A DNA stretch of 64,000 bases from DATEDA01 sp963789885 (GCA_963789885.1 CAWBNB010000003.1:248001-312000), one strand, 5' to 3'; positions 1 through 9,115 are shown, counted from the stretch's first letter. Translations and numbers: made by a program. The notes: generated from the letters alone by a model not told the origin.

Positions 1-513
1 GCCAGGCGCGGTGGCGTCCTGCATCCGTTCTCTGGCTTTACGCTCTCGGTATCGCAGACACAGGTCGAGTCGCGCGGTTCGGTCCGAGATCGCCGCGGCC
101 GATCCGCATGCGGCGCCGGCGATCCGTTACAACTATCTCGCCACCGAGCGCGACCGCCGGGTGATGGTCGATGGCCTCAAGTTCGTCCGGCGGATCGCCG
201 GCACGGCGCCGCTACGCGACTACATCGCTGCCGAGGAGTTTCCGGGGCCGCACGTGCAGAAGCGACGAGGACTGGCTCGGCGTTTTGCCGCGAGGCCGGC
301 GACACCGTGTTCCATCCCACGTCGACGTGCCGCATGGGAACGGACGCGCGTGCCGTCGTCGACCCGCGGTTGCGGGTAAACGGCGTCGAGCGGCTGCGCG
401 TGGTGGACGCCTCCGTCATGCCGGCGGTGCCCTCGGGAAATATCAACGCGACGGTGATTGCAGTCGCGGAGAAGGCGGCCGATCTCGTCATCGCGGACGC
501 GGGGCAAGGCTGA
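1..513 (+). CDS. GMC oxidoreductase, C-terminal part, frameshifted
   Basis: This is the last ~165 residues of an FAD-dependent glucose-methanol-choline oxidoreductase, cut by the window edge. The C-terminal signature HPTSTCRMG carries the active-site His, and VDASVMPAVPSGNINA carries the second catalytic His/Asn position. The protein is readable only by moving from frame 1 (HPFSGFTLSV) to frame 2 near base 85, to frame 3 near 260 (SDEDWL) and back to frame 1 near 278 (FCREAGDTVFHP). Each move equals one extra base, so sequence error is likelier than decay, although it sits next to a truncated receptor gene. Substrate cannot be told; an alcohol or aromatic alcohol is usual. Confidence 0.8.
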   Translation, partial: ARRGGVLHPFSGFTLSVSQTQVESRGSVRDRRGRSACGAGDPLQLSRHRARPPGDGRWPQVRPADRRHGAATRLHRCRGVSGAARAEATRTGSAFCREAGDTVFHPTSTCRMGTDARAVVDPRLRVNGVERLRVVDASVMPAVPSGNINATVIAVAEKAADLVIADAGQG

Positions 514-549
514 GGGCTAGGACCGCTGTGGATCTCCTTTCGTGACCGC

Positions 550-861
550 GTGACCACGCTGGGTGCGACATCTCCCCGGCGGTTTGAAAACGTTCCGACC
601 TTGACCGAGCAGGGTGTCCCGGCCGTGGTGGAGATCTGGCAGGCAATTCTCGCTCCGCCCAAGACCCCCAAGCCGGTGGTCGACCGTCTGCACGCGGCTT
701 TTTCCGAGGTCATGGCCGAGCCCGAGATCAAGGACAAATTCGCCAAGATGGGCAGCGTTCCGTTGTCTTCGAGCCAGGAGGCGTTCGCGAAGATGATCGC
801 CGCGGACATCCCGCGGTGGAAGAAGATCCTGGCCGATTCGGATATCAAGCCGCAGCAATAA
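550..861 (+). pseudogene. Bug-family tripartite tricarboxylate receptor, C-terminal remnant
   Basis: About 103 residues match only the last third of the ~320-residue TctC/Bug periplasmic receptors: the hinge-proximal VPTLTEQGVPAVVEIWQ segment, then APPKTPKPVVDRL and a C-terminal helix. No signal peptide or N-terminal lobe is present. Only 36 bases separate it from the GMC stop codon, so the missing two thirds were deleted rather than frameshifted. A GTG at 550 could start a short peptide, but it would have no ligand-binding cleft. The complete paralogue at 3280-4242 shows the normal form. I treat it as a gene remnant. Confidence 0.75.
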
Positions 862-895
862 CGGTCCCGCCGGCCAATCCGGGCCGCGACCTCCT

Positions 896-1687
896 CTAGT
901 CGCAGCGCACCGTCATGCCGCCGTCGACGACGATCTCGGTCCCGGTGATGAATCGCGCCTCGTCCGAGGCGAGAAAGAGTACCGCGGCCGCGGTGTCGCG
1001 GCCGTCGCCGGCGAAGCCGAGCGGGATCCGCGCCTGCCGCTGCCGCAGCAGCGCTTCGACGTCGCCGCCGGCGCGCTGACCCGCCAGCCGCGCCTCCACC
1101 ATCGGCGTGTGGAGCTGCCCGGGAACCACGCAGTTCGCGCGCACGCCGCGCGGGGCATATTGGACGGCCACGACCCGCGTGAGCTGGATGACGGCCGCCT
1201 TCGTGGCGGCATAGGCCACCTGCGCAGCGCCGGTCCAGCGCAGCCCTGAGCTAGAAGCGATGTTGACGATGGCGCCGCGCGACTGCCGCGCCATGACCGG
1301 CAGCACATGCTTGCAGAGCAGGAACACGCTCTTCAGGTTGAAGTCCACCTGCGCGTCCCAGACCTCCTCGCTCATCTCCTCCGGCCCGCCCGCCGCGGAG
1401 CCGCCGACGCCGTTGACGAGCACGTCCACGCGACCAAACGCGCCGGTGCAGGCTTCAACGAGGCGCGCGACCGCGCGCCCGTCGGTCACATCGGCGATGT
1501 GCGGATGGATCGCCACGCCTTTCGCCATGGCGAGCGTCTCGGCCAGCCTTGCCTCGTCCTTGTCGACGGCGAAGACCTTCGCTCCTTCCTCGGCCAGCCG
1601 GACCGCGATGGCGCGCCCGTTTCCCCAGCCGGGCCCGACGGACCCGGCACCCGTGACGATTGCGACGCGATCCTGGAAGCGGTTCAT
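896..1687 (-). CDS. Short-chain dehydrogenase/reductase (263 aa)
   Basis: Classical SDR oxidoreductase, NAD(P)-dependent and cytosolic. The N-terminal cofactor motif is the extended TGAGSVGPGWGNGRA form, with an insertion in the usual TGxxxGxG loop. It also has VNGVGG at the NNAG position, a catalytic Ser in NIASSSG, YAATK as the YxxxK pair, and the C-terminal GTEIVVDGGM. The frame is open upstream, but the ATG at 1687 overlaps the TGA of the preceding amidohydrolase (ATGA) and gives the normal family length, so I use it. Co-transcription with the amidohydrolase suggests one pathway, probably oxidation of an alcohol and hydrolysis of a lactone-like intermediate. Substrate unknown. Confidence 0.9.
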   Translation of the reverse strand: MNRFQDRVAIVTGAGSVGPGWGNGRAIAVRLAEEGAKVFAVDKDEARLAETLAMAKGVAIHPHIADVTDGRAVARLVEACTGAFGRVDVLVNGVGGSAAGGPEEMSEEVWDAQVDFNLKSVFLLCKHVLPVMARQSRGAIVNIASSSGLRWTGAAQVAYAATKAAVIQLTRVVAVQYAPRGVRANCVVPGQLHTPMVEARLAGQRAGGDVEALLRQRQARIPLGFAGDGRDTAAAVLFLASDEARFITGTEIVVDGGMTVRCD

Positions 1688-2559
1688 GCGAAGCCGTACA
1701 GCCGGCGCGGATTGTCGACGAGCAGCGCCCGGCGCGCGGTCTCCGAGGGCGCGATCTGCGCGAGCAGGTCGACGAGCACGCCGTCGTCCGGCACCTCCTT
1801 GAGGTTGGGGTGCGGCCAGTCCGTTCCCCACACGACGCGGTCGCCGCCGACCTCGACCAGCTTGCGCGCGAACGGGACCGCGTCCGGCCAGGGCGAGCCC
1901 GTGCGCGAGATGCGCTCGCTGCCGCTCACCTTGACCCAGACCTTGGGATCCTCCAGCAGCCGGAGCAGCTCGCGGAACGGCGCCTGGCCGGTGCCCTGCG
2001 AGGCATCGACGCGGCCCATATGGTCGATGACGACCGGGACGGGCGAGCGCGTCAAGGCCGGCGCCAGCGATCCGATGAGCTCGCGCTCCATGTGAATCTG
2101 CAGATGCCAGCCGAGGTCGGCCAGGCGGGTCGCCAATGTCATGATCTGTTCCATCGTGGCGCCGCTTCCTAGATGCTTCATGAATTGGAAGCGCGCGCCG
2201 ACGAAGCCCTGCGTGGCCAGACGGCGCAATTCGTCCACCGTCGCGTCCGGCCGCACGAGGGCAATCCCGCGGTAGGCGCCGGGCTTCGCGGCGATCAGGT
2301 CCGCCGCGGCGGAGTTGTCGAGGCCGTGTGCCGCCGACTGCACCACGACCCCGCGCTCGATGCCGAGATGTCGGTGCAGGGCGAACAGGGTCTCCTTTGG
2401 AGCGTCGGAGGCCGGCGTGTAGCTGCGATCCGGCGCGAACGGAAAGCGCGGCTGCGGCCCGAAGACGTGGAAGTGACTGTCGCAGGCGCCGGCCGGCAGC
2501 CGCAGATGCGGCTTTGCCGGCGACGGGTTGAAGGAGGGTGAAGGCGCTGCGGCGGTCAT
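1684..2559 (-). CDS. Amidohydrolase-2 family hydrolase, LigI-like (291 aa)
   Basis: TIM-barrel metal hydrolase of the amidohydrolase-2 family, closest in look to 2-pyrone-4,6-dicarboxylate lactonase (LigI) and sulfomuconolactone hydrolase. Visible motifs are DSHFHVFGP (HxH on strand 1), VVIDHMGR, and the terminal WGTDWPHPN holding the catalytic Asp. Length fits the family. It starts with ATG at 2559 and its stop overlaps the start of the SDR, so the two are translationally coupled. Expected role: hydrolysis of a cyclic lactone or pyrone acid from aromatic ring cleavage. The family is broad, so the exact reaction is an inference. Confidence 0.85.
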   Translation of the reverse strand: MTAAAPSPSFNPSPAKPHLRLPAGACDSHFHVFGPQPRFPFAPDRSYTPASDAPKETLFALHRHLGIERGVVVQSAAHGLDNSAAADLIAAKPGAYRGIALVRPDATVDELRRLATQGFVGARFQFMKHLGSGATMEQIMTLATRLADLGWHLQIHMERELIGSLAPALTRSPVPVVIDHMGRVDASQGTGQAPFRELLRLLEDPKVWVKVSGSERISRTGSPWPDAVPFARKLVEVGGDRVVWGTDWPHPNLKEVPDDGVLVDLLAQIAPSETARRALLVDNPRRLYGFA

Positions 2560-2581
2560 GTCGTCGTAATGTGATTTTTCG

Positions 2582-2607
2582 GCGTTAGCGGGTAAAAAGG
2601 ATAACGC
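2582..2607. promoter_or_regulatory. Inverted repeat in divergent gap
   Basis: Perfect 6-base arms GCGTTA and TAACGC are separated by 14 bases, in the 116-base AT-richer gap between the divergent amidohydrolase and Spy-like genes. It may be an operator, but arms this short also arise by chance. Confidence 0.25.
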
Positions 2608-2675
2608 AGCTCGCGGAACGACAGGTGCAAGGTGAGCAAGCTCCGGCCGATGCCGCTCACGGGAGTGAACAACCG

Positions 2676-3257
2676 ATGAAGAAACGCCAGCTTCTCCAGG
2701 GCCTGCTCGCAGCCGGCGCAGCGCTTGCCTCCGCTCGATCCAATGCGCAGTTCGGCGGCGGACGGAGAGGCGCCGGCAGGGCGAGCGGTCCGATGGGCGG
2801 CGATGACGCCGCGGGCAGTCGAGGCGGCGCGCGCCGGGAGCCGACGCCGATGCTCGAGGTGACGCTGCACGAGTTCCAGGAGGATCTGAAGCTGCGGCCG
2901 GACCAGGAGCCGCTGTTCGATGCCTACGCGCAGAAGATCCGGGACCTCGCGGCAGACGTCGCGCGCGAGCGCCGGCAGCCCGCGACGGCCGCGAAGCCCG
3001 GCCTGCTTCAGCGCATCGATCGCAACGTCGACGTGATGCGCGACCGCCTTACCGGAGTCGAAGAGATCGCCGATGCGGCGCGAGCGCTCCTGTCGAAGCT
3101 GAGCCCCGAGCAGCAGGGATCGGCCGACCCGCGGCTCGTGAACCTGATGCTGGCGCCGCTCGCCGGCATGGGGGCCGGCGCTCCTGGCGCAGGCGGACGT
3201 CCGGGCCCGGGCGTCTCTTCGGGCGGCGGCCCCGATGCGCCTCGCGGCGCGCCATAG
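2676..3257 (+). CDS. Spy/CpxP-like periplasmic LTXXQ-type protein (193 aa)
   Basis: The ATG at 2676 begins MKKRQLLQGLLAAGAALASA, a clear signal peptide, so I use it rather than upstream in-frame starts. The mature part has a Gly/Arg-rich linker, a helical stretch with LKLRPDQEPLFDAYAQKI and a second LSKLSPEQQ, both resembling the LTxxQ repeats of Spy/CpxP-type periplasmic proteins, then a Gly/Pro-rich tail. Such proteins act as periplasmic chaperones or metal-stress factors, but here the repeats are loose and the role is inferred. It converges on the Bug receptor gene and has no operon partner on its strand. Confidence 0.65.
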   Translation: MKKRQLLQGLLAAGAALASARSNAQFGGGRRGAGRASGPMGGDDAAGSRGGARREPTPMLEVTLHEFQEDLKLRPDQEPLFDAYAQKIRDLAADVARERRQPATAAKPGLLQRIDRNVDVMRDRLTGVEEIADAARALLSKLSPEQQGSADPRLVNLMLAPLAGMGAGAPGAGGRPGPGVSSGGGPDAPRGAP

Positions 3258-3279
3258 CGATCAGCCTTCCGCCGGGGGC

Positions 3280-4242
3280 TTACTCCGCCCTGATCCCGGC
3301 CGCGCTGATCAGCGGACCCCACTTGCGCCGCTCCGCCCGCCCGAACTCCGCGAGCTGCTCGGGCGTGCCGCCGCCGGCGTCGAAGCCGAGCGTGAGCAGC
3401 CGCTGGCGCGTTTCCGGCTGCACGAGGATCTTGTTGAGCTCCGCGTTCAACAGGTGGACGATTTCCTTCGGCGTGCCCTTCGGCGCGTAGAGCGCGTTCC
3501 ACGCGATCACCTCGAAGCCCGGCAGGCCCTGCTCGGCGACCGGCTTCACGCCCGGCAGGAGATCCGTTCCCTTGAGCGAGGTCACCGCGATGGCTTTCAG
3601 CTTCCCGCTCGCCACCTGCGGCCGCGCCGCCGTCACCGTATCGATGATGAGCGGCAGCTGCCCGCCGATCACCTCGGTCATCGCGGTCGACGAGCCCTTG
3701 TAGGGCACGCCGAAGAACGGTGCCTGGCTCTGCGCCTTGAACAGCTCGAACACGATGCGCGCGGTCGTGCTCGGCATCGCGACGTCGGTCGCGTTGGGTT
3801 TCGCCTTCGCCATCGCGATGAGCTCCGGAATGGTATTCGCGGGGAGCGTCGGGTTGGCCGCGATCACCATCGGGAAGGAGCCGATGAGGATGACCGGCTC
3901 GAAATCCTTCTCCGCGTCGAACGGCAGGCTCGAGTAGAGGAACTGGTTGGTGCCGTGCGTCGCGTTGGTGCCCATGGTGAGCGTGTAGCCGTCGGGGGTC
4001 GCGCGGGCGGCCGCTTCGGTGCCGAGATTGCCGCCTGCGCCGGGCCTGTTCTCCACGTAGAAGTTCTGGCCGAGCGCTTTGGTGAGCTGCTCGGCGAAAT
4101 GCCGGGTGGCCACGTCGGTGCCTTGTCCCGCCGGGTAGGCGACGACGATCCGGACCGGCTTGCTGGGGTAGCCTTGCGCGACGGCCGCGGTTGCAAGGCC
4201 GAGCCCGGCCAGGGCGCCGGCCAGTTGTCGAAGCAGCTTCAT
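3280..4242 (-). CDS. Bug-family tripartite tricarboxylate transporter receptor (320 aa)
   Basis: Periplasmic solute-binding protein of the TctC/Bug family. It has a signal peptide ending AAVAQ, then YPSKPVRIVVAYPAGQGTD, the ENRPGAGGN motif and PDGYTL, all hallmarks of the family, at full normal length. RBS GAGGAG lies just upstream of the ATG at 4242. It is the last gene of the CoA-ligase operon, 30 bases after the CoA-transferase. No TctA/TctB membrane genes are nearby, as is common for orphan Bug receptors. The ligand is probably an organic acid, perhaps the substrate of the upstream ligase; this is inferred from position only. Confidence 0.92.
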   Translation of the reverse strand: MKLLRQLAGALAGLGLATAAVAQGYPSKPVRIVVAYPAGQGTDVATRHFAEQLTKALGQNFYVENRPGAGGNLGTEAAARATPDGYTLTMGTNATHGTNQFLYSSLPFDAEKDFEPVILIGSFPMVIAANPTLPANTIPELIAMAKAKPNATDVAMPSTTARIVFELFKAQSQAPFFGVPYKGSSTAMTEVIGGQLPLIIDTVTAARPQVASGKLKAIAVTSLKGTDLLPGVKPVAEQGLPGFEVIAWNALYAPKGTPKEIVHLLNAELNKILVQPETRQRLLTLGFDAGGGTPEQLAEFGRAERRKWGPLISAAGIRAE

Positions 4243-4272
4243 CTAGTTCTCCTCAATTTCAGTCGTGATTCT

Positions 4273-5470
4273 TCACGAGCGCGTCGGGCGATCGCGCAAA
4301 GCGCCGTTCCCGCGCAGCTCCGCCACCTGGTCCGCGCGGTAGCCCGCCTCGGCGAGGACCTCGTCCGCGTGCTCGCCGAAGCGCGGTGGCCGGTGCGCCG
4401 CGCGCGCGCGCGATTCCGAGAACTTCACCGGCGTCCCGACGCCGCGATAGCTGCCGTCCTCGACCAGCATTCCGCGGTGCGCGGCATGCGCCTGCGAGAA
4501 GGCCTGGGGAACGGTATGGACCGGCCCGGCCGGAACGCCCGCGCGCATGAGATCGCGGCACAGCGGCTCGACTTCCCGCGCCGCCAGCGCCTTCTCCAGT
4601 TCAACGCGCAGCGCCGCGCGGTTTTCGAGGCGGCTCGGATTCGTCCGGAAACGCGCGTCGGCGGCCAGATCCTCGCGACCGATGCACTCGCAGAGACGGC
4701 GAAACTGCCCGTCGTTCGCGACGCCCAGGAAGATCTCGCCGCCGCCCGCCTTGAACTTGTCGTACGGACAGATATTGGGATGCGCGCTGCCGAGCAGGCG
4801 CGGCGCGCGCCCCGAATAGAACCAGTTGGAGGCGTGCGGCACGAGCAGGCTCAGGCCGGTGTCGAACAGCGTCGCCTCCACGCGCTGACCCCTGCCGGTG
4901 CGCTGCCGGGCGACGAGCGCCATGAGGATGCCGCTCATCGCCGCGTAGCCGGTCAGATGATCGACGATCGGAATGCCGAGCCGCATCGTGCCGGACTCTT
5001 CCGAGCCGTTGACGCTCATCAGTCCGCACATCGCCTGGAGCACCGCGTCGTAGCCGGGGAGGCCGCCCAGCGGTCCGTCGGCGCCGAAACCGGAGATGCT
5101 GCAATAGACGAGACGCGGGATGGCGCTGCGCGAGCGCGTCGTAGCTGAGCCCCCACTTCTCCATCGTGCCGGGCAGGAAGTTCTCCACGAGCACGTCTGC
5201 CTCGGCGAGGAGCGTTTCCACGACGGCGCGCCCTTCGGCTTTCGACAGGTCGAGCGCCAGCGCGCGCTTGCCGCGGTTGACCGCAGCGAAGTACGCGGCG
5301 TCGCCCTCCGCGTCGAACGGCGGGCCGAAGAGCCGTGTCTCGTCGCCCGCGGGCGGCTCCACCTTGATCACGTCCGCGCCGTGGTCGGCCAGCATCTGCG
5401 TGCAGAGCGGGCCGGCGAGGACGCGGGAGAGATCGACGACGCGAACGCCGTCCAGGGCGCCCGTGGTCAC
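4273..5470 (-). CDS. Class III CoA-transferase (CaiB/BaiF), one frameshift
   Basis: Family III acyl-CoA:carboxylate CoA-transferase of ~398 residues. The N-terminal part (GALDGVRVVDLSRVLAGP, VIKVEPPAGDETR, the NRGKRALALDL segment) runs from a GTG at 5470 that overlaps the TGA of the hydratase gene. The C-terminal part (AMCGLMSVNG onward, LTGYAAMSGILMAL) is in another frame. Removing one base near 5114-5117 joins them through the family sequence HPRLVYCSISGFGADGPLG. The catalytic Asp is expected in the middle region. It forms a catabolic operon with the hydratase and the AMP ligase. The acceptor acid is unknown. Confidence 0.85.
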
Positions 5471-6627
5471 TTGCGCGAGGGCAGCTCGACGATGCCGGAG
5501 CCGACGACCGACTGCTCCTGGTCCTGATTGCGGCCCTCCTGCGCGATCTCGACCAGGTGGCGGCCACCTTCCACGAACTTGCGCTTCACCTGCCCCTTGA
5601 TGAAGAGCAGGTCCCCTTCGGGGTTGTGACGGCGCACCTTGCACTCCGCGCGGCGGAGGAACCCGTCGTCGCCCATCCAGTTGGTGAGATGGTGAGTGAG
5701 CCAGGAGCACCGCTCGGGACCGTAGTCGTACGCGCCCGGCGCGCCCACCTCGAGCGCGAAGTCCTCCTCCCAGTGCACGCGTTCCGGCACGTCGGGGATT
5801 CCGAAGCGGTTCTTGATGCCGACGCCGGGATGCGCGTCGATGAGCTTCCACGCGAGCTTGTTCGCACGGATGTAGAGGCCGCCCCAGCCCTGGGCGTAGG
5901 CGATGAATCCGGTGACGGTCATCGGACCCTTCGCCATCGTCGGCAGCGCGTCGCCTTCCTTGACGTCTTCCCAGTAGCGCTTGTTCGCCCCCCGGACCTC
6001 CTCCTTGGCGTAGAGCTTGTAGATCTCGCCCAGCTCCGCGTCGGAGTAGCGGCGCGGCTCGCGCGCGCGGACTTCCTTGTACTTGGTGCCCTTCTCGCGC
6101 GCATGGTCGCGCTCGGTGCGGAAGCACCAGCTGTCCGCTTCGGCCACCCGGTCGCCCTGCTGGTTGAAGAAATCCACGTGGTAGATCTGCTGGACCGCAC
6201 GGCCCGCGAAGCGCGTCTCGTGCTCGATCAGCTCCTTCAGGCACGCCTCGGTCGAGATCGCGTCGTTGCGGCGGACCGGCTTGTGCCAGGTCCAGTCCGC
6301 GCCCGACCACATCGCGTGCACGCCGGGCAGGCCGCCGACGTAGCCCGAGATGATGCGGCTGGTGGCGAACAGGAAGCTCGGCAGCGCGATGATCCCGCCG
6401 TACTGCGTCTGCGCGGCATAGGCGGGATCGCACCAGAGCGGGTTGTCGTCGCCGATGCCGTGCGCGTAGTGGCGGATGTTGTCGCGCGTGGCCTCGTGGC
6501 ACCACGGCTCGGCCGTGGCGCCGATCTTCACGCCGATGCGCTCGCGCAGCTCGTCCAGCCCTTGCTGGGTGATCTTCGGAAACTCGCGCTCGATCTTCCT
6601 TGCCTTCGACTGCTCGGTGGTCAGCAT
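5467..6627 (-). CDS. MaoC-type double hot-dog acyl-CoA hydratase (386 aa)
   Basis: Two hot-dog halves: an N-terminal FAS1-like dehydratase domain with YAHGIGDDNPLW, the hydratase-2-like Asp/His-type motif, and a second MaoC-like half (about residues 210-386) with PMTVTGFIAYAQGWGG. This layout is seen in mesaconyl/3-methylfumaryl-CoA hydratases and related acyl-CoA dehydratases. RBS GAGGAAA precedes the ATG at 6627. It lies between an AMP-dependent ligase and a class III CoA-transferase, whose start overlaps its stop, so it probably hydrates an unsaturated acyl-CoA made or exchanged by those enzymes. Exact substrate not deducible. Confidence 0.8.
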   Translation of the reverse strand: MLTTEQSKARKIEREFPKITQQGLDELRERIGVKIGATAEPWCHEATRDNIRHYAHGIGDDNPLWCDPAYAAQTQYGGIIALPSFLFATSRIISGYVGGLPGVHAMWSGADWTWHKPVRRNDAISTEACLKELIEHETRFAGRAVQQIYHVDFFNQQGDRVAEADSWCFRTERDHAREKGTKYKEVRAREPRRYSDAELGEIYKLYAKEEVRGANKRYWEDVKEGDALPTMAKGPMTVTGFIAYAQGWGGLYIRANKLAWKLIDAHPGVGIKNRFGIPDVPERVHWEEDFALEVGAPGAYDYGPERCSWLTHHLTNWMGDDGFLRRAECKVRRHNPEGDLLFIKGQVKRKFVEGGRHLVEIAQEGRNQDQEQSVVGSGIVELPSRK

Positions 6628-6645
6628 CTGCTTTCCTCGTTCCGA

Positions 6646-8220
6646 TTAGTAGGGGACGGCGTCGGCGGCGCCGGCCATCGCGGCCATCTCGCGCTCGCGC
6701 AGCACCTTCCGGTGGACCTTGCCGGCCGGCGTCTTGGGCAGCTCGCCCACGAACGCGATGTGCCGCGGATACTCGTGCGCGCTCAGACGGGTGCGGACCA
6801 GCTCCTGGATTTCCTTGGTGAAGGTGTCGTCGCCCGGGCGGGCGGTGACCACGAAGGCCTTCACGACCTGGCCACGCAGCGCGTCGGGCACGCCGATCGC
6901 GGCCGCTTCCTGCACGTCGGGGTGCTTGAGAATCGCGTCCTCGATCTCGACCGCGCTCATGGTCCAGCCCGCGGAGATGATGACGTCGTCCGCGCGCCCC
7001 GCGTGATAGAAGTAGCCGTCCTTGTCGACGCGTCCGAGGTCCTTCGTCGGGATCCAAGCGTCGCGGCGCCACACCTTCAGCTCGCCGGTGAGGTCGGGCG
7101 GGCACGGCTGGCCGTTCGCGTCCTGCACCTCGACTTTCCCGCCGGGGATCGGCTTGCCGAGCGAGCCGGGCTTGACCGGGAAGTCGCTCGCGCCCGGATA
7201 GTTCACCAGGATCACGCCGATCTCGGTCGTGCCGTACATGCTGCACACCGGATGCCCGAAGGTCGCTTCGGCGAAGGCCGCGGTCTCGCTGTCGATCGGC
7301 TCGCCGGTGAAGGAGAGCTTCTCGAGGAAGTAGGTGTACTTCGGCGCGGCGCCCGAGTTGCGCATCATGCGGTAGTGGGTGGCGGCGGCCGACAGATTGG
7401 TGAAACGGTGGTCATGGAGCGCCTTCAACAGCCGCTCGGCGTTGAACTTGCCGGAGAACGCCCCGACGGTGAGGCCGAGCGCGAGCGGCGCGAGGGTGCC
7501 GTGCCAGAGGCCGTGGCCCCACGCCGGCGAGGACGGGCAGAAGAAGCGGTCGCCGGGGCGCAGTCCGGTGCCATAGAGCGCGGCGAGCATCAGCGTGACG
7601 ACGGACCGGTGCGTGTGCTTCACCGCTTCGGGGAGCTCGCGCGTGGTGCCCGAGGTGTACTGGTAGATCGCGTAGTCGTCGCCGCGCGTCGCGGGTTCGA
7701 AGGCCTCCGGGTAGCGCGCGAGGTCGCGCATGAACGCCTCGTCCGCGACCGTCACGCGAACCCCTGCGATACCCGTCGCGAGGGTTGCCTTCTCCGTATT
7801 CGTGATCAGGAGCTTGGGTGAGCAGTCCTGCACGCGGAGGCGAATCCCGTCCGGCCCGAAGAGGGTGAAGAGCGGGACCGCGATCGCGCCCAGCTTGATC
7901 GCACCGAAAAGCGCCACATAGAACGCACGCGATGGCTCGAGCATGACGGCGACGCGATCGCCGGCCGTCACGCCCTGCGCGGACAGGTAATGCGCGAACT
8001 GGGCCGATTGCCGCGCGATCTCGGCGAAGGAGAGCTGCTCGTCGCGGCCGTCGGCGTGGGCGAGGATCACCGCGATGCGGTCGCCGGAGGCGTGGCGGTC
8101 GATGCACTCGTGCGCGATGTTCAGGCGCTCGCGGGTGCCGTCGAAGAGCTCCCACAGCTTCTCGGGCGAATAGTGCTTCAGCGCGTCCGCGTAGGAGGTG
8201 TATTCGGTCAACCGGGCCAT
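6646..8220 (-). CDS. AMP-dependent acyl-CoA synthetase (524 aa)
   Basis: ANL-superfamily adenylating enzyme that makes an acyl-CoA through an acyl-AMP. Seen: a P-loop-like A3 region YTSGTTRELPEAVKHTHR, the A5-like MYGTTEIGVI, and the C-terminal catalytic Lys in KTPAGKVHRK. The A3 loop departs from the usual SGTTGxPKG by Arg and Glu-Leu insertions. I use the ATG at 8220 (MARLTEYTSYADAL), because the longer open frame would cross the promoter at 8252-8280. It is the first gene of the operon with the hydratase, CoA-transferase and Bug receptor, and diverges from the IclR regulator. An aromatic or branched acid substrate is likely. Confidence 0.88.
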   Translation of the reverse strand: MARLTEYTSYADALKHYSPEKLWELFDGTRERLNIAHECIDRHASGDRIAVILAHADGRDEQLSFAEIARQSAQFAHYLSAQGVTAGDRVAVMLEPSRAFYVALFGAIKLGAIAVPLFTLFGPDGIRLRVQDCSPKLLITNTEKATLATGIAGVRVTVADEAFMRDLARYPEAFEPATRGDDYAIYQYTSGTTRELPEAVKHTHRSVVTLMLAALYGTGLRPGDRFFCPSSPAWGHGLWHGTLAPLALGLTVGAFSGKFNAERLLKALHDHRFTNLSAAATHYRMMRNSGAAPKYTYFLEKLSFTGEPIDSETAAFAEATFGHPVCSMYGTTEIGVILVNYPGASDFPVKPGSLGKPIPGGKVEVQDANGQPCPPDLTGELKVWRRDAWIPTKDLGRVDKDGYFYHAGRADDVIISAGWTMSAVEIEDAILKHPDVQEAAAIGVPDALRGQVVKAFVVTARPGDDTFTKEIQELVRTRLSAHEYPRHIAFVGELPKTPAGKVHRKVLREREMAAMAGAADAVPY

Positions 8221-8251
8221 CGGAGCGCCGTGCAAGGAAAAGGTGTTGCGA

Positions 8252-8280
8252 ACTATGCGACGAACCACTACAGTTGTCAA
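8252..8280 (-). promoter_or_regulatory. Sigma-70-type promoter of the CoA-ligase operon
   Basis: On the minus strand there is a perfect -35 TTGACA (8275-8280), a 17-base spacer and a -10 CATAGT (8252-8257). Transcription would begin about 25 bases before the ligase ATG at 8220. The site lies between the divergent ligase and IclR genes, where IclR control would be expected. Confidence 0.6.
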
Positions 8281-8373
8281 ATAGAAGCTTAGAATTGTCC
8301 TAATACAAATGCGAGCCACCCTTTCCGCACGCCGGGCCGCCGCCGAGCTCGCGCGCCCCGGCGCGTCCGCCCG

Positions 8374-9115
8374 GTGCCCGCGGTGAGCCGCGCCATCGCG
8401 ATCCTGCGATTGCTCGGCCGCAATCCGGAGCCGCTAGGTGTGAAGGCGATCGCGCAGTCGCTCGGCATGGTGACGAGCACGTGCCTGCACATCCTGCGCG
8501 TGCTGGTGCTCGAGGAGCTCGTGAAGGTGGATGCGACCAAGCGCTACAGCCTGGGTGGCGGCATGCTGTCGCTCGCGCGCAGCCGTCATCGAGGGCAACC
8601 GCTTCCCGGCGGTGGTGCAGCCGGCGCTCGACCGGATCGCGACCGAATGGGGGGTCACGGCGATCGGCGTCGAGATCAACGGCCTCGAGCACATGGTCGT
8701 GGTGGCGCTGTCGCGCTCGCAGGTGCCGTTTCGACTACACGTGGACGTAGGCAGCCGCTTTCCCGCATTGATCAGCGCCACCGGGCGCCTCGTCGCCGCG
8801 TTCAGCGAGCAGCCGTGGAGCGAGATCGAGCGCCGGTTCCGCTCGCTCCGCTGGCAGAAGGCGCCGGACATCGGGGTATGGCGGAAGGAGATCGAAGGGG
8901 TGCGGCGCAAGGGCTACAGCATCGACCGGGGGAACTACATCCACGGCGTCTCGCTGCTGGCGGTGCCGGTCTTCAACGCGCGCAACCAGGTGACGCACGC
9001 GCTGGTCGCCGCCGGAGTCGCGGATCAGCTGCACAACGCCCGTGGCGTCGCGCTCGCCAGGGAGATGCGCGGCGAGGCTGACCGCCTGGCGGCAACGCTC
9101 TTTTCGAAAGGATGA
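8374..9115 (+). CDS. IclR-family transcriptional regulator, one frameshift
   Basis: N-terminal winged-helix domain (PAVSRAIAILRLLG, LGVKAIAQSLGM, then the STCLHILRVL recognition helix) followed by the IclR effector-binding domain (FPAVVQPALDRIATEWG, VDVGSRFPALISATGR, GVSLLAVPVFNA). The two parts join when one base is removed near 8570-8585. A GTG at 8374 is used; an ATG at 8309 lies in another frame and would stop early. It diverges from the CoA-ligase operon and overlaps the thioesterase start, so it probably controls both directions in response to an aromatic or acyl-CoA-type effector. Confidence 0.82.
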
